From contig DEQR01000045.1 in NCBI GenBank assembly GCA_002360535.1, positions 1 through 64,000 on the forward strand: a stretch of 64,000 bases of DNA, in the 5' to 3' direction. The position numbers and the translations under genes were made by a program. Of this stretch, positions 1 through 8,412 are shown in pieces (the stretch's first letter is position 1; each line of letters opens with the position of its first letter). The notes under the pieces were generated by a model. It had not been told where the DNA came from and did not search any database. It was given only the letters and a program-made list of their open reading frames with translations. This DNA comes from Thiobacillus sp. UBA3361 (GTDB lineage Bacteria; Pseudomonadota; Gammaproteobacteria; Burkholderiales; Thiobacillaceae).

Positions 1-15
1 CCCGACCCCAGTTTC

Positions 16-130
16 GTCTGGAGACCATATCGGGGCGGTCCCACCCCTTCCGATATCGAACAGGACCGTGAAACGCCCCTGCGCCAATGATAGTCGGCTC
101 CTCGCCGGTGAAAGTAGGGCATCGCCAGAC
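16..130 (+). rRNA. rrf: 5S ribosomal RNA
   Basis: The 5' GTCTGG pairs with CCAGAC at the 3' end. Between them are hallmarks of bacterial 5S rRNA: the GGTCCCACCCC region, a conserved CGAACAGGACCGTGAAACG-type loop, and GCGCCAATGATAGT followed by GAAAGTAGG. The length of about 115 nt is normal. It is the last gene of an rRNA operon whose 16S and 23S lie outside the window; bases 1-15 would be the 23S-5S spacer. Confidence 0.93.
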
Positions 131-147
131 TCACAATACCCAAATAA

Positions 148-175
148 GCCAACCTGATCATAGGTGGGCGTTTTT
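148..175 (+). terminator. Rho-independent terminator of the rRNA operon
   Basis: GCCAACCT (148-155) pairs with AGGTGGGC (162-169) with one mismatch around a 6-nt loop, followed by G and TTTTT (171-175). It lies 18 bases after the 5S rRNA, so it probably ends the rRNA operon. Confidence 0.7.
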
Positions 176-319
176 GCTCGTGCGCCCAGCACGGGGGCAG
201 TCCTGATGTTGCCCCCATTCCGTGGACACCCGAAGGAGCCTCCCCAAAAAACACGGGGCGATTCACGGAGTAGAATCGCATCAACGCGGGCACATCCGCT
301 ATCGGAGGACGATTTCCGG

Positions 320-763
320 ATGGAACGTTTCACCATCTCCCTAGACAAGCATCTGGCGTCGGAATTCGACGGCCTGATTCGTGCTCGCGGGTACGCCAAT
401 CGTTCGGAAGCCATCCGGGACATGTTGCGGCGGGAATTGGAAAACAACCGTTTGCAGCAGGCCGAGGCGCCTTACTGCGTAGCTAATCTGTCCTATGTCT
501 TCAATCATCATGAACGACAGCTTTCCGAACGGCTGACAGAGCATCAACATCACGCGCATGACTTGGTGGTCTCGACCATGCATGTGCATCTAGATCATGA
601 CAATTGCTTGGAAACCCTGATACTTCGGGGCAAAACGGAGGATGTCCGTCAGGTCGCCAATACAATGGGTGCCGAAAGAGGGGTAAGGCATGCCCAACTC
701 AACCTGATTTCTGCGGATTTGGCGGACCAGGGGTCACACATACACAGCAGACCAAAGACGTAG
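320..763 (+). CDS. nikR: Nickel-responsive transcriptional regulator NikR
   Basis: 147 residues; E. coli NikR has 133. Residues 1-45 form a ribbon-helix-helix domain, with ISLDKHLA as the DNA-contacting strand and NRSEAIRDMLR as the helix. Residues 55-135 form the ACT-like nickel-binding domain. The square-planar Ni ligands of NikR are all present: H77 in QHHAHD, H88 and H90 in MHVH, and C96 in HDNCLE. The start at 320 is chosen because GGAGG lies 11 bases upstream and the RHH domain begins immediately; a longer reading from 164 would add an unrelated leader. NikR represses nickel-uptake genes when Ni2+ is bound. No nickel transporter or nickel enzyme is in the window, so its targets lie elsewhere. 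Confidence 0.93.
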   Translation: MERFTISLDKHLASEFDGLIRARGYANRSEAIRDMLRRELENNRLQQAEAPYCVANLSYVFNHHERQLSERLTEHQHHAHDLVVSTMHVHLDHDNCLETLILRGKTEDVRQVANTMGAERGVRHAQLNLISADLADQGSHIHSRPKT

Positions 764-945
764 GGATTGGGTCGCCCGCGTCGGCTGAACCTCACTCCGA
801 TCTGTTCGAGATGGGGTGCGGCCATTTCCCCTGCTGCCATAAGGCACCCGTGGGACGACAAGACGAATCATGTTCTGGTCTGTCATGGACCGAGCCGATT
901 ATCATCCGGGCTGAGTCTTGGCCCTGTCAGATGGAGCGCTTCATC

Positions 946-1818
946 ATGTCCCCCCACAGCCTGGCCCACGAAGTCAGCAAATTGTTCACGCTGCCCGATG
1001 TGGCCATCCGCCTGAACGAGTTGATTTCCGCGCCCAACTCCTCCTCCCATGATTTGGCCCGTGTCGTGCAGCTCGATCCCGGCTTGTCGGCGGCCCTGCT
1101 CAAGCTAGCCAATAGTGCCTACTATGGACTGGTTTCCCGCGTGGACACCATCGCAAGGGCGATCTCGATCATCGGGGAGCGCGAGCTGCAGGTCATGGCC
1201 ATGGCCGCCTCGGTGGTGAGCACCTTCAAGGGCCTGCCGGAAGACTTGGTGGACATGGCCAACTTCTGGGACAACAGCGTCACCTGTGGGGTGATTGCCC
1301 GAATCCTGGGGCGCAAGTGCCGGATGCCCCGCACTGAGCAACTGTTTCTGGCGGGCCTGCTGCACGGCGTGGGCAAGCTGGTGTTCTATGCGCGGGCCAC
1401 TGAGAAATATCGCGCCCTGCTCCTCGAGGCCGATGCACGTGACGACAGGAGCATGGCGATCGCAGAGCAGCGCGCTTTCGGGTTCGATTACGCCACGTTG
1501 GGCGCTGAGCTTCTGTCATGCTGGAAGTTGCCGGACATGCTGCGGGTGCTGGTGGCCTACCAGCTGCGTCCGATGGACGCGCCCGATTACCGGCGGGAGA
1601 CGGCGCTGGTCCACGTGGCCGGCGACATGGCCGCCAGTCTGGCGCCCATGGTCAAGACCGATGCGCCGGTCGCGGCCTACAAGCCCGGTTTCGATCCGGC
1701 GGCCTGGGCCATGCTGGGGCTGGACGTCGAAGTGATCCAGGAGGTAATGCAGGAAGCCAACATGCAAGCCCTGGAGATACTGGAGATCATCAACCCGCGG
1801 GCTGCGGTGATCTACTGA
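946..1818 (+). CDS. HDOD domain protein
   Basis: 290 residues, almost entirely an HDOD domain, a degenerate HD-hydrolase fold used as a signalling scaffold. Visible landmarks are VVQLDPGLSAALLKLANSA near the N-terminus, AISIIGERELQ, and FLAGLLHGVGKLVF in the core, where the HD pair is replaced by HGVG, so hydrolase activity is unlikely. The ATG at 946 has GGAG nine bases upstream. An alternative ATG at 931 adds five residues (MERFI) but has no visible ribosome site. It stands alone between nikR and convergent rpe. HDOD proteins commonly act in c-di-GMP, motility or stress signalling; no specific partner can be named here. Confidence 0.85.
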   Translation: MSPHSLAHEVSKLFTLPDVAIRLNELISAPNSSSHDLARVVQLDPGLSAALLKLANSAYYGLVSRVDTIARAISIIGERELQVMAMAASVVSTFKGLPEDLVDMANFWDNSVTCGVIARILGRKCRMPRTEQLFLAGLLHGVGKLVFYARATEKYRALLLEADARDDRSMAIAEQRAFGFDYATLGAELLSCWKLPDMLRVLVAYQLRPMDAPDYRRETALVHVAGDMAASLAPMVKTDAPVAAYKPGFDPAAWAMLGLDVEVIQEVMQEANMQALEILEIINPRAAVIY

Positions 1819-1824
1819 CCGGAG

Positions 1825-1848
1825 CGCGGGCACCCGAGGGTGCCCGCG
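1825..1848. terminator. Hairpin between convergent genes
   Basis: CGCGGGCACCC at 1825-1835 is complementary to GGGTGCCCGCG at 1838-1848, a strong GC stem between the HDOD stop and the rpe stop. Neither side has a clear T-tract, so its terminator role is inferred from stem strength and its convergent position. Confidence 0.4.
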
Positions 1849-1867
1849 GATGTGTCGGCAGTGTGCT

Positions 1868-2554
1868 TCAGGCCTGCGCCAACTGGGCGCGCATCGCGGC
1901 GATGACGGTGTCGTAGCGGTGCGGGTCGCCGTCTTTGGCGGCACCGAAGACCGCCGAACCGGCCACGAAGGTATCCACGCCCGCCTGGGCCACTTCCTTG
2001 ATGTTGCCGGGGCCTACGCCGCCGTCGATCTCCAGACTCACGTCCAGGCCGCGGTCGTTGATCATCTTGCGCACGGCGCGGGCCTTGTCGAGTACGTAGG
2101 GGATGAACTTCTGGCCGCCGAAGCCGGGGTTCACGCTCATCAGCAGCACCATGTCGATCTTGTCCAGGGTGTACTCCAGCACGTCCAGCGGGGTGGCGGG
2201 GTTGAACACCAGGCCGGCCTTGCAGCCGGATTCCCTGATCAGACCGATGGTGCGGTCGATGTGCTCGCTGGCCTCAGGGTGGAAGGTGATGTAGGTGGCG
2301 CCGGCCTTGGCGAAGTCGGGGATGATGCGATCCACCGGCTTGACCATCAGGTGCACGTCGATGGGGGCGGTGACACCGTGCTTGCGCAGGGCCTCGCAGA
2401 CCAGCGGACCGATGGTCAGGTTGGGCACGTAGTGGTTGTCCATCACGTCGAAGTGCACGACATCCGCGCCGGCGGCCAGCACGTTATCAACTTCCTCGCC
2501 CAGCTTGGCGAAGTTGGCGGAAAGGATGGAGGGGGCGATTCGATACTGGGGCAT
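1868..2554 (-). CDS. rpe: Ribulose-phosphate 3-epimerase
   Basis: 228 residues, the normal family size. It interconverts ribulose-5-phosphate and xylulose-5-phosphate in the pentose phosphate and Calvin cycles, in the cytoplasm. The TIM-barrel signatures run in order: APSILSANF at the N-terminus, HFDVMDNHYVPN with the metal-binding His and Asp, DVHLMV, VNPGFGGQKF, and EIDGGV with the second catalytic Asp. The ATG at 2554 is preceded by AGGAA and gives the usual N-terminus; a longer in-frame extension to 2719 overlaps apaG and has no family support. It is divergent from apaG with 115 bases between. Confidence 0.96.
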   Translation of the reverse strand: MPQYRIAPSILSANFAKLGEEVDNVLAAGADVVHFDVMDNHYVPNLTIGPLVCEALRKHGVTAPIDVHLMVKPVDRIIPDFAKAGATYITFHPEASEHIDRTIGLIRESGCKAGLVFNPATPLDVLEYTLDKIDMVLLMSVNPGFGGQKFIPYVLDKARAVRKMINDRGLDVSLEIDGGVGPGNIKEVAQAGVDTFVAGSAVFGAAKDGDPHRYDTVIAAMRAQLAQA

Positions 2555-2669
2555 GGTGATTCCTGGTTGGCGAATTAACTCGCCAATTTTACCGGCTGCC
2601 CCGCCAACTGGACAGGCCGGTCGAAATCGTGTGCAATGCCCCGCAGATCGGCGTTTCCCAGACCCTGTA

Positions 2670-3050
2670 ATGGCAGACAGCAAATACCAGATCACCGTTA
2701 ACTCGGTGACCCATTTCATTCCCGACCAATCCGACGAAGCCGAAGACCGCTATGTCTTCACCTATACCATCACAATCACCAATACCGGGCGGATGACGGC
2801 CCAGCTCATATCGCGCCATTGGATCATCACCGATGCCAACCAGTCGGTGCAGGAGGTGCGTGGTCTGGGGGTGATCGGCGAGCAGCCCACCCTGAAGCCC
2901 GGCGAGAGTTTCGAATACACCAGTGGCACTGCACTCTCCACGCCGGTGGGCACCATGCGGGGCTCTTACCAGATGGTGGCGGAGAACGGCGAGAAATTCG
3001 ACGCGGAAATCCCTGAGTTTCTGCTCAGCATGCCGCGCGTGCTCCACTGA
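2670..3050 (+). CDS. apaG: ApaG (Co2+/Mg2+ efflux-associated) protein
   Basis: 126 residues; E. coli ApaG has 125. It is a single fibronectin-III-like beta sandwich. Recognisable features are RYVFTYTITITNTG in the first strands, RHWIITDANQSVQEVRGLGVIGEQP in the middle and the conserved glycine-rich GTMRGSYQMV turn near residue 98. The family name comes from a Co2+-resistance phenotype; the molecular function is not settled. The ATG at 2670 matches the family N-terminus. It is divergent from rpe and is followed by a weak hairpin. Confidence 0.94.
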   Translation: MADSKYQITVNSVTHFIPDQSDEAEDRYVFTYTITITNTGRMTAQLISRHWIITDANQSVQEVRGLGVIGEQPTLKPGESFEYTSGTALSTPVGTMRGSYQMVAENGEKFDAEIPEFLLSMPRVLH

Positions 3051-3092
3051 GGAGGGATGCGGCAGGTTAGCCCGGTCATGGCCGGGATCAGG

Positions 3093-3109
3093 GCGCGGCA
3101 GCCGCGTTT
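3093..3109 (+). terminator. Possible weak terminator after apaG
   Basis: CGCGGC (3093-3098) and GCCGCG (3100-3105) form a tight GC hairpin followed by TTTT (3106-3109), 43 bases after the apaG stop. The loop is very short, so only the inner part of the stem can open into a normal loop. Confidence 0.35.
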
Positions 3110-3192
3110 TCCCTGAGTCGGCGCGGCCCTTGAACCGATCGCATTCCAGGGCTGCCCTATCCTCATTTGCAGCCTGTTGACCCGACGCCCCC

Positions 3193-3780
3193 ATGCAGCC
3201 CGTGACCCGAGCCCTGCTCATCGCCAACGTGACCTTGTTCCTGGCGCAGATGTTCGCGTCGGCGGAATTGAGGAATGTTTTCGCACTGTGGCCGCCCGGC
3301 TCGCCCCGCTACCATCTCTGGCAACTGCTCAGCTACGCCTTCCTGCACGGCTCCGTGGCGCACATCGGCCTGAACATGCTGGCCCTGTGGATGTTCGGCT
3401 CGGAACTGGAGCGTCTGTGGGGCGGGCGGCGCCTGCTGCTCACCTATCTGATCAGCGTGCTGGTCGCCGCCCTGACACAGATCGTGGTGTCCGGCTATCT
3501 GTTCGGCTCCGGCGGGCCGATGATCGGCGCCTCGGGCGGGGTGTTCGGCCTGCTGCTGGCCTATGCCCTGTATTTCCCCAACCGGCGGGTGATGCTGCTG
3601 ATCCCGCCCATCCCCATGCGCTCGCGCACCTTCGTGATGGTCTATGCCGCCCTGGAACTGTTCCTGGGGGTGACCCAGACCCAGGCCGGCGTGGCCCATT
3701 TCGCCCATCTGGGCGGGCTGTTCGGCGGCTGGCTTGGGGTGCAGTATTTCCGGGGCCGGGGCCTGTTCGGGCCGCGTTGA
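3193..3780 (+). CDS. Rhomboid-family intramembrane serine protease
   Basis: 195 residues with about six membrane segments, the minimal rhomboid core. The catalytic serine is S114 in GASGG and the catalytic histidine is H172 in AHLGG. The conserved loop/TM2 motif HGSVAHIGLNM supplies the oxyanion residues near H57 and N61. It cleaves transmembrane substrates within the inner membrane; the substrate is unknown. It contains no extra cytoplasmic domain. It is convergent with the P-type ATPase, and the two stop codons abut (3780/3781) with no terminator between. Confidence 0.92.
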   Translation: MQPVTRALLIANVTLFLAQMFASAELRNVFALWPPGSPRYHLWQLLSYAFLHGSVAHIGLNMLALWMFGSELERLWGGRRLLLTYLISVLVAALTQIVVSGYLFGSGGPMIGASGGVFGLLLAYALYFPNRRVMLLIPPIPMRSRTFVMVYAALELFLGVTQTQAGVAHFAHLGGLFGGWLGVQYFRGRGLFGPR

Positions 3781-6384
3781 TCAATCCGCCGGTTCGCCGT
3801 ACAGGCGTCCCCGGCGGATTAACCACTTCTCCGCTTCCACCGCCAGGAACACCACCGAGGACAGCACTAGGCAGAAAGCCAGTTCGCTCGCCGGCAGCGG
3901 CGTGGTCTTGAAGATCGGGTTCAACGCCGGCACGTAGAGCACCGCCATCTGCAGGGCGAAGGTGAGCAGCACCGCGCCGAGCAACGGCAGGTTGGATCGC
4001 AGGCCGATCTCGAAGAGTGACCGCCGTTCCGAGCGGATGGCCAAGGCGTGGCCCATCTGCGACAGGGTCAGCACGGTGAAGACCATGCTCTGCCAGTGCG
4101 GACTGCCGGTGTGCCAGGCCCAGGCCTGGGTGAAGATGGAGGCGGCGCCCATCAGCAGCCCCACCCAGACGATGTGCTGCCACATGCCGTGGGCGAAGAT
4201 GCTCTCCCTGGGCGGACGCGGCGGGCGGTTCATTACGCCCTTTTCGGCCGGCTCCACGGCCAGGGCCAGGCCGGGCAGGCCGTCGGTGACTAGGTTCACC
4301 CACAGGATGTGTATCGGCAGCAGGGGGATGGGCAGGCCCAGGAAGGGCGCCAGGAACAGGGTCCAAATCTCCCCCGAGTTGCTGGTCATGGTGTACTTCA
4401 CGAACTTACGGATGTTGTCGAAGATGCGCCGGCCCTGTTTGACCGCGCCGACGATGGTGGCGAAATTGTCGTCCAGCAGGATCAGGCTGCTGGCCTCGCG
4501 GGCCACGTCGGTGCCGATCTTGCCCATGGCCACGCCGATGTCGGCACGTTTCAGGGCCGGGGCGTCGTTCACGCCGTCGCCGGTCATGGCCACAAACTCG
4601 CCCTTCTTCTGCAAGGCCTCGACGATGCGGATCTTCTGCTCCGGATCGACCCGTGCGTAAACCCGCACCTCTTCCACCAGTCGCTCGAATTCCTCGGCCG
4701 GCATGCGCTTCAGTTCCGGCCCGGTGAGCACCCGGCCCGAATCCAGGATGTCCAGTTCGCGGGCGATGGCGGCCGCGGTGGCCGGATGGTCACCGGTGAT
4801 CATCACCGGCGTGATGCCGGCCGTGCGGCACTCGGCCACGGCGCGTTTGGCCTCCTTGCGGGGCGGGTCCATGAGACCGGCCAGGCCGAGGAATTCCAGG
4901 CTGCTCTCCAGGGCCCGGGGCGAGGGCGGATCGGGTAGGCCATCCAGCCGGCGGCGGGCGAAGGCCATCACCCTCAGCCCCTCGGCGGCCATCTGCTCGG
5001 CCTTGCGGGCGACGGATTCGGAAACTTGGTCACAGCAGGGCAGCAGCGTTTCGGGGGCACCCTTGACCAGGGCCAGGTAGTCGTACCCGTTGGCATCCGC
5101 CGGGGCGTGTACCGTGGTCATGCGTTTGCGTTCCGAATCGAAGGGCAGTTCCGCCACCCTGGGAAAGAGTTCCTCCAGCCGCCGCTTGTCGTAGCCCGCC
5201 TCGTGGGCGGCCAGGAACAGGGCCACTTCGGTGGGGTCGCCCTTGGGATGGCCCCCGCGGGTGAATACGCAGTCGTTGTTCAGGGCCAGGGCGGTGTAGA
5301 AGTCCTCCGGCAGCGTGCCCTGGCTGCCTTCTCCCAGCCAGACGTGCTGCAAGTGCATGCGGTTCTGGGTGAGGGTGCCGGTCTTGTCAGAACAGATGTA
5401 GGTGACCGAGCCCAGGGTCTCCACCGCCGGCAGGCGGCGGATCAGGGCATGCTGTTTCACCATCCGCCGCGCGCCCAGGGCCAGGGAGATGGTCACCACC
5501 GCCGGCAGGGCCTCGGGGATGGCGGCCACCGCCAGGCTGACGGCGGTCAGGAACATCAGGGTCACGTCCTCGCCGCGCAGCACGCCGGTCACGAACAGGA
5601 TGGCGCAGATCGCCAGCACCGCCCAGGCCAGCCGTTTGCCGAAATCGGCCAGGCGTTTCTGCAACGGCGTCAGGCCCTCGTCCTGGCCGGCGAGCAGATC
5701 GGCGATGCGTCCCAGTTCGGTCCCCAGGCCGGTGCCGACCACCAGGCCCAGACCCCGGCCATGTACCGTCACCGTGCCCTTGTAGGCCATGTTGTGGCGT
5801 TCGGCCAGCGGCGTGTCCGGGTCGCCCACGGCTTCCACCCGCTTGTCCATGGGGTGGGATTCGCCGGTCAGGGCCGCCTCGTCGGTGCGCAGCCCGGCCG
5901 CTTCGATCAGGCGCAGGTCGGCGGGCACCAGGGCGCCGGCTTCCAGGGCCACCACGTCGCCGGGCACCAGTCCGGCCGCATCGAGTTCCTGCCATTCGCC
6001 CTCGCGCAGCACGCGGGCGGACGGCGCGGACAGCTGCTTCAGCGCCGCCATGGCCCGCTCGGCACGGTATTCCTGGACAAAGCCGATGACCGCGTTGAGC
6101 AGGACGATGACCATGATGGCGATGCTGTCCGAGGCCTCGCCCACCAGCCCGGAAACGATCGCGGCGGCGATCAGCACCAGGATCATGAAGTCGGCGAACT
6201 GGGCCAGTAGCATGGCCAGGAGGCCGCGCCGCCGGCCTTCGGGCAGGCGGTTCTCGCCATGCTGGGTGCGCAGTATGTCGGCCTGGGCCTCGTCGAGCCC
6301 CTGGGCCGGATTGACCCCCAGATGCTCACAGGCTTGTGGCACGGCGATGGCGTGCCAGGCGGGGGAAGAAGGGTTCGCCGACAT
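3781..6384 (-). CDS. P-type cation ATPase, Ca2+ (P2A) type
   Basis: 867 residues. In order: an N-terminal cation-ATPase domain, the TGES actuator motif near residue 173, the phosphorylation site SDKTGTLT near D333, KGAPE in the nucleotide domain, MTGDGVNDAP in the hinge and a six-helix C-terminal bundle. Ion-site residues typical of Ca2+ pumps are kept: PEALP in M4 (PEGLP in SERCA), SNSGE in M5 and LWVNLVTDGLP in M6. It is therefore probably a Ca2+ (or Mn2+) exporter in the inner membrane. The ATG at 6384 is preferred over an adjacent GTG at 6387. It is monocistronic, downstream of mutY on the same strand with a 42-base gap. Confidence 0.9.
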   Translation of the reverse strand: MSANPSSPAWHAIAVPQACEHLGVNPAQGLDEAQADILRTQHGENRLPEGRRRGLLAMLLAQFADFMILVLIAAAIVSGLVGEASDSIAIMVIVLLNAVIGFVQEYRAERAMAALKQLSAPSARVLREGEWQELDAAGLVPGDVVALEAGALVPADLRLIEAAGLRTDEAALTGESHPMDKRVEAVGDPDTPLAERHNMAYKGTVTVHGRGLGLVVGTGLGTELGRIADLLAGQDEGLTPLQKRLADFGKRLAWAVLAICAILFVTGVLRGEDVTLMFLTAVSLAVAAIPEALPAVVTISLALGARRMVKQHALIRRLPAVETLGSVTYICSDKTGTLTQNRMHLQHVWLGEGSQGTLPEDFYTALALNNDCVFTRGGHPKGDPTEVALFLAAHEAGYDKRRLEELFPRVAELPFDSERKRMTTVHAPADANGYDYLALVKGAPETLLPCCDQVSESVARKAEQMAAEGLRVMAFARRRLDGLPDPPSPRALESSLEFLGLAGLMDPPRKEAKRAVAECRTAGITPVMITGDHPATAAAIARELDILDSGRVLTGPELKRMPAEEFERLVEEVRVYARVDPEQKIRIVEALQKKGEFVAMTGDGVNDAPALKRADIGVAMGKIGTDVAREASSLILLDDNFATIVGAVKQGRRIFDNIRKFVKYTMTSNSGEIWTLFLAPFLGLPIPLLPIHILWVNLVTDGLPGLALAVEPAEKGVMNRPPRPPRESIFAHGMWQHIVWVGLLMGAASIFTQAWAWHTGSPHWQSMVFTVLTLSQMGHALAIRSERRSLFEIGLRSNLPLLGAVLLTFALQMAVLYVPALNPIFKTTPLPASELAFCLVLSSVVFLAVEAEKWLIRRGRLYGEPAD

Positions 6385-6426
6385 CACTTTCAGCTTAGCA
6401 GGCCGGCAGGCTGCGGCCGGGCGGGC

Positions 6427-7503
6427 TCAGGCCAGGCTGTCAATGATGCGCCGCACGGGGGCGGGCAGGGCGGCCTCGCGGGCCTCCTCCAGGGTGAGCC
6501 AGACGCGCCCGGGTTCCTCCGCCGCGTCCCCGCGTCCCACCTCCACTCGCCAGGGGGCGATGTCCAGGTGGAAATGGGTGAAGCTGTGCGCCAGGCCGGG
6601 CAGAGGGATTGCGCTGACCGCCCGCAGGCCCCAACGTGCCACCGCGGCACCGGGTTCGTCGTCGCAGGCGCATTCCGGCAGGCTCCACAGGCCACCCCAG
6701 ATGCCGCTGGGCGGGCGCTTTTCCAGCAGGATTTCACCGGCCCGCAGGCAGGCAAGCATGGCCGTGGCGCGCCTGGGCAGGGGTTTGCGCGGGCGCGCGG
6801 CGGGCAGTTCCGCCTGCCGTCCCTGACGCCTGGCGCTGCACAGGTCCGCCATGGGGCAATCCGGGCAGCGCGGCCGGCCGCGCCGGCAGAGGGTCGCACC
6901 CAGGTCCATGAGGCCCTGGGTGTAGGCGCCGATGTCCCGTTCCGGCAGCAGGCCCTCGGCCAATTCCCAGAGCCGGGCTGCCACCATCTTTTCCCCCGGC
7001 CAGCCGTCCACCCCGAACACCCGGCACAGCACCCGCTTCACGTTGCCGTCCAGGATGGCCCGCCGCTCGCCCCGGGTGAAGACGGCGATGGCGGCAGCGG
7101 TGGAGCGGCCCACGCCGGGCAGCGCCAGCACCTGTTCGAAGGTGTCGGGGAAATGGCCGCCGTGCCGCGTGACCACCTGCCGAGCGGCGGCATGCAGGTT
7201 GCGCGCCCGCGCGTAGTAGCCCAGGCCGCTCCACAGGGCCAGCACCTCGTCCAGGGGGGCGGCGGCCAGGGCGGCAACGTCCGGGAAACGGCCCAGGAAG
7301 CGCAGGTAATAAGGGATCACCGTTTCTACCTGGGTCTGCTGCAGCATGATCTCCGACAGCCAGACCCGGTAGGGGTCGGCCTCGGTGTTGACATCAACCT
7401 GCCAGGGCAGGCCGTGGCGTCCGTGCAGACGCTGCCAGGCGATCAGACGGGAGGCGAATTCGGCGTCCGTTTCGGCGTCCGTTTCGGCGGTGGGTTCGGT
7501 CAT
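6427..7503 (-). CDS. mutY: A/G-specific adenine DNA glycosylase
   Basis: 358 residues. It removes adenine mispaired with 8-oxoguanine. Catalytic E51 is in LSEIMLQQTQV, the helix-hairpin-helix is LPGVGRSTA (128-136), and D152 is in LDGNVKR. The 4Fe-4S cluster ligands are C206, C213, C216 and C222 with the canonical 6-2-5 spacing. The C-terminal NUDIX-like domain follows (about 245-355), with HSFTHFHLD for 8-oxoG recognition. Oddity: the N-terminus carries a repeated ETDA motif from a 12-bp tandem DNA repeat. The start lies 24 bases from the divergent radical SAM gene. Confidence 0.95.
   Translation of the reverse strand: MTEPTAETDAETDAEFASRLIAWQRLHGRHGLPWQVDVNTEADPYRVWLSEIMLQQTQVETVIPYYLRFLGRFPDVAALAAAPLDEVLALWSGLGYYARARNLHAAARQVVTRHGGHFPDTFEQVLALPGVGRSTAAAIAVFTRGERRAILDGNVKRVLCRVFGVDGWPGEKMVAARLWELAEGLLPERDIGAYTQGLMDLGATLCRRGRPRCPDCPMADLCSARRQGRQAELPAARPRKPLPRRATAMLACLRAGEILLEKRPPSGIWGGLWSLPECACDDEPGAAVARWGLRAVSAIPLPGLAHSFTHFHLDIAPWRVEVGRGDAAEEPGRVWLTLEEAREAALPAPVRRIIDSLA
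7459..7490. repeat. 12-bp tandem repeat in the mutY 5' coding region
   Basis: TTCGGCGTCCGT occurs at 7459-7470 and again at 7471-7482, followed by a partial third copy TTCGGCGG. It encodes the duplicated ETDA near MutY residues 7-14. Because 12 is a multiple of three, copy changes would keep the frame. Confidence 0.8.
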
Positions 7504-7527
7504 GGGCGCTCAGGATACACTGCCCCC

Positions 7528-8376
7528 ATGGCCACCCTCACCTCCGCCAACCACGACCGCGACATCGCCGGCATGACCTACGTCTATCCGGTGGTCTCGC
7601 GCCGCGCCGAGGGTGTGTCGGTGGGGGTCAACCTGAACCCCAACAATGCCTGCAACTGGCGCTGCATCTACTGCCAGGTGCCCGACCTGAAGCGGGGCGG
7701 GCCGCCGCCCATCGACCTGGGACGGCTGGAGGACGAACTGCGCCGCATGCTGACCGATGTGGTGCACGGCGATTTCATGGTCCGCCGCGTGCCCGAGGGC
7801 ATGCGGCGGCTGAATGACGTCGCCCTCTCGGGCAACGGCGAGCCCACCACGGCGCCGGAATTCCCCGCGGTGGTGGACCTGATCGGCCGGGTGCTGGCCG
7901 ATTTCGGCCTGCTGGGCCGTATCAGGCTGGTGCTCATCACCAATGGCAGCCAGCTGGGCAAGTCCCGGGTGCAGGCCGGCATCCGCGCCATGGCGGCACT
8001 CGACGGCGAGGTGTGGTTCAAGTTCGACCGGGCTACGGGGGCCGGCCTGCGGTTGGTGAACGACAGCGCCATCGACCCGGTGCGCCACTACCGGCGCCTC
8101 AGGGCCTGCGCCGCGCTATGCCCCACCTGGCTGCAAACCTGTGTCTTCACCCTGGACGGCCAGCCGCCGGATGAGGCGGAGGTGCAGGCCTATCTGGACC
8201 TCGTGGCGCGGACGAAACGTGAGGGCGTGCCGCTGGGGGGCGTGCTGCTGTATGGCCTGGCTCGCGCGCCCCGGCAACCTGAAGCCGGCCGGCTGGGCCG
8301 AGTGGACGAGGACTGGATGGTGGGTTTCGCGTGGCGCATCGAGGCCCTGGGAGTCCCGGTTCGCACCGCCGCATGA
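7528..8376 (+). CDS. Radical SAM protein of unknown function
   Basis: 282 residues. The CX3CX2C cluster motif is C42-C46-C49 in CNWRCIYC, binding a 4Fe-4S cluster that cleaves S-adenosylmethionine. SGNGEPTT is the usual GGE-type SAM-binding motif. Later landmarks are LVLITNGSQ and FKFDRAT. No extra cluster or substrate domain is seen, so it is a single-domain enzyme resembling the family that AmmeMemoRadiSam-type and wyosine-like proteins belong to; the substrate cannot be named. Only 24 bases separate it from divergent mutY, so a short-leader or leaderless mRNA, or a start at Met 16 (7573), is possible. Confidence 0.82.
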   Translation: MATLTSANHDRDIAGMTYVYPVVSRRAEGVSVGVNLNPNNACNWRCIYCQVPDLKRGGPPPIDLGRLEDELRRMLTDVVHGDFMVRRVPEGMRRLNDVALSGNGEPTTAPEFPAVVDLIGRVLADFGLLGRIRLVLITNGSQLGKSRVQAGIRAMAALDGEVWFKFDRATGAGLRLVNDSAIDPVRHYRRLRACAALCPTWLQTCVFTLDGQPPDEAEVQAYLDLVARTKREGVPLGGVLLYGLARAPRQPEAGRLGRVDEDWMVGFAWRIEALGVPVRTAA

Positions 8377-8412
8377 TCGAAGGGCGCGGCCCACGCCGGG
8401 CCGTAGACAGCA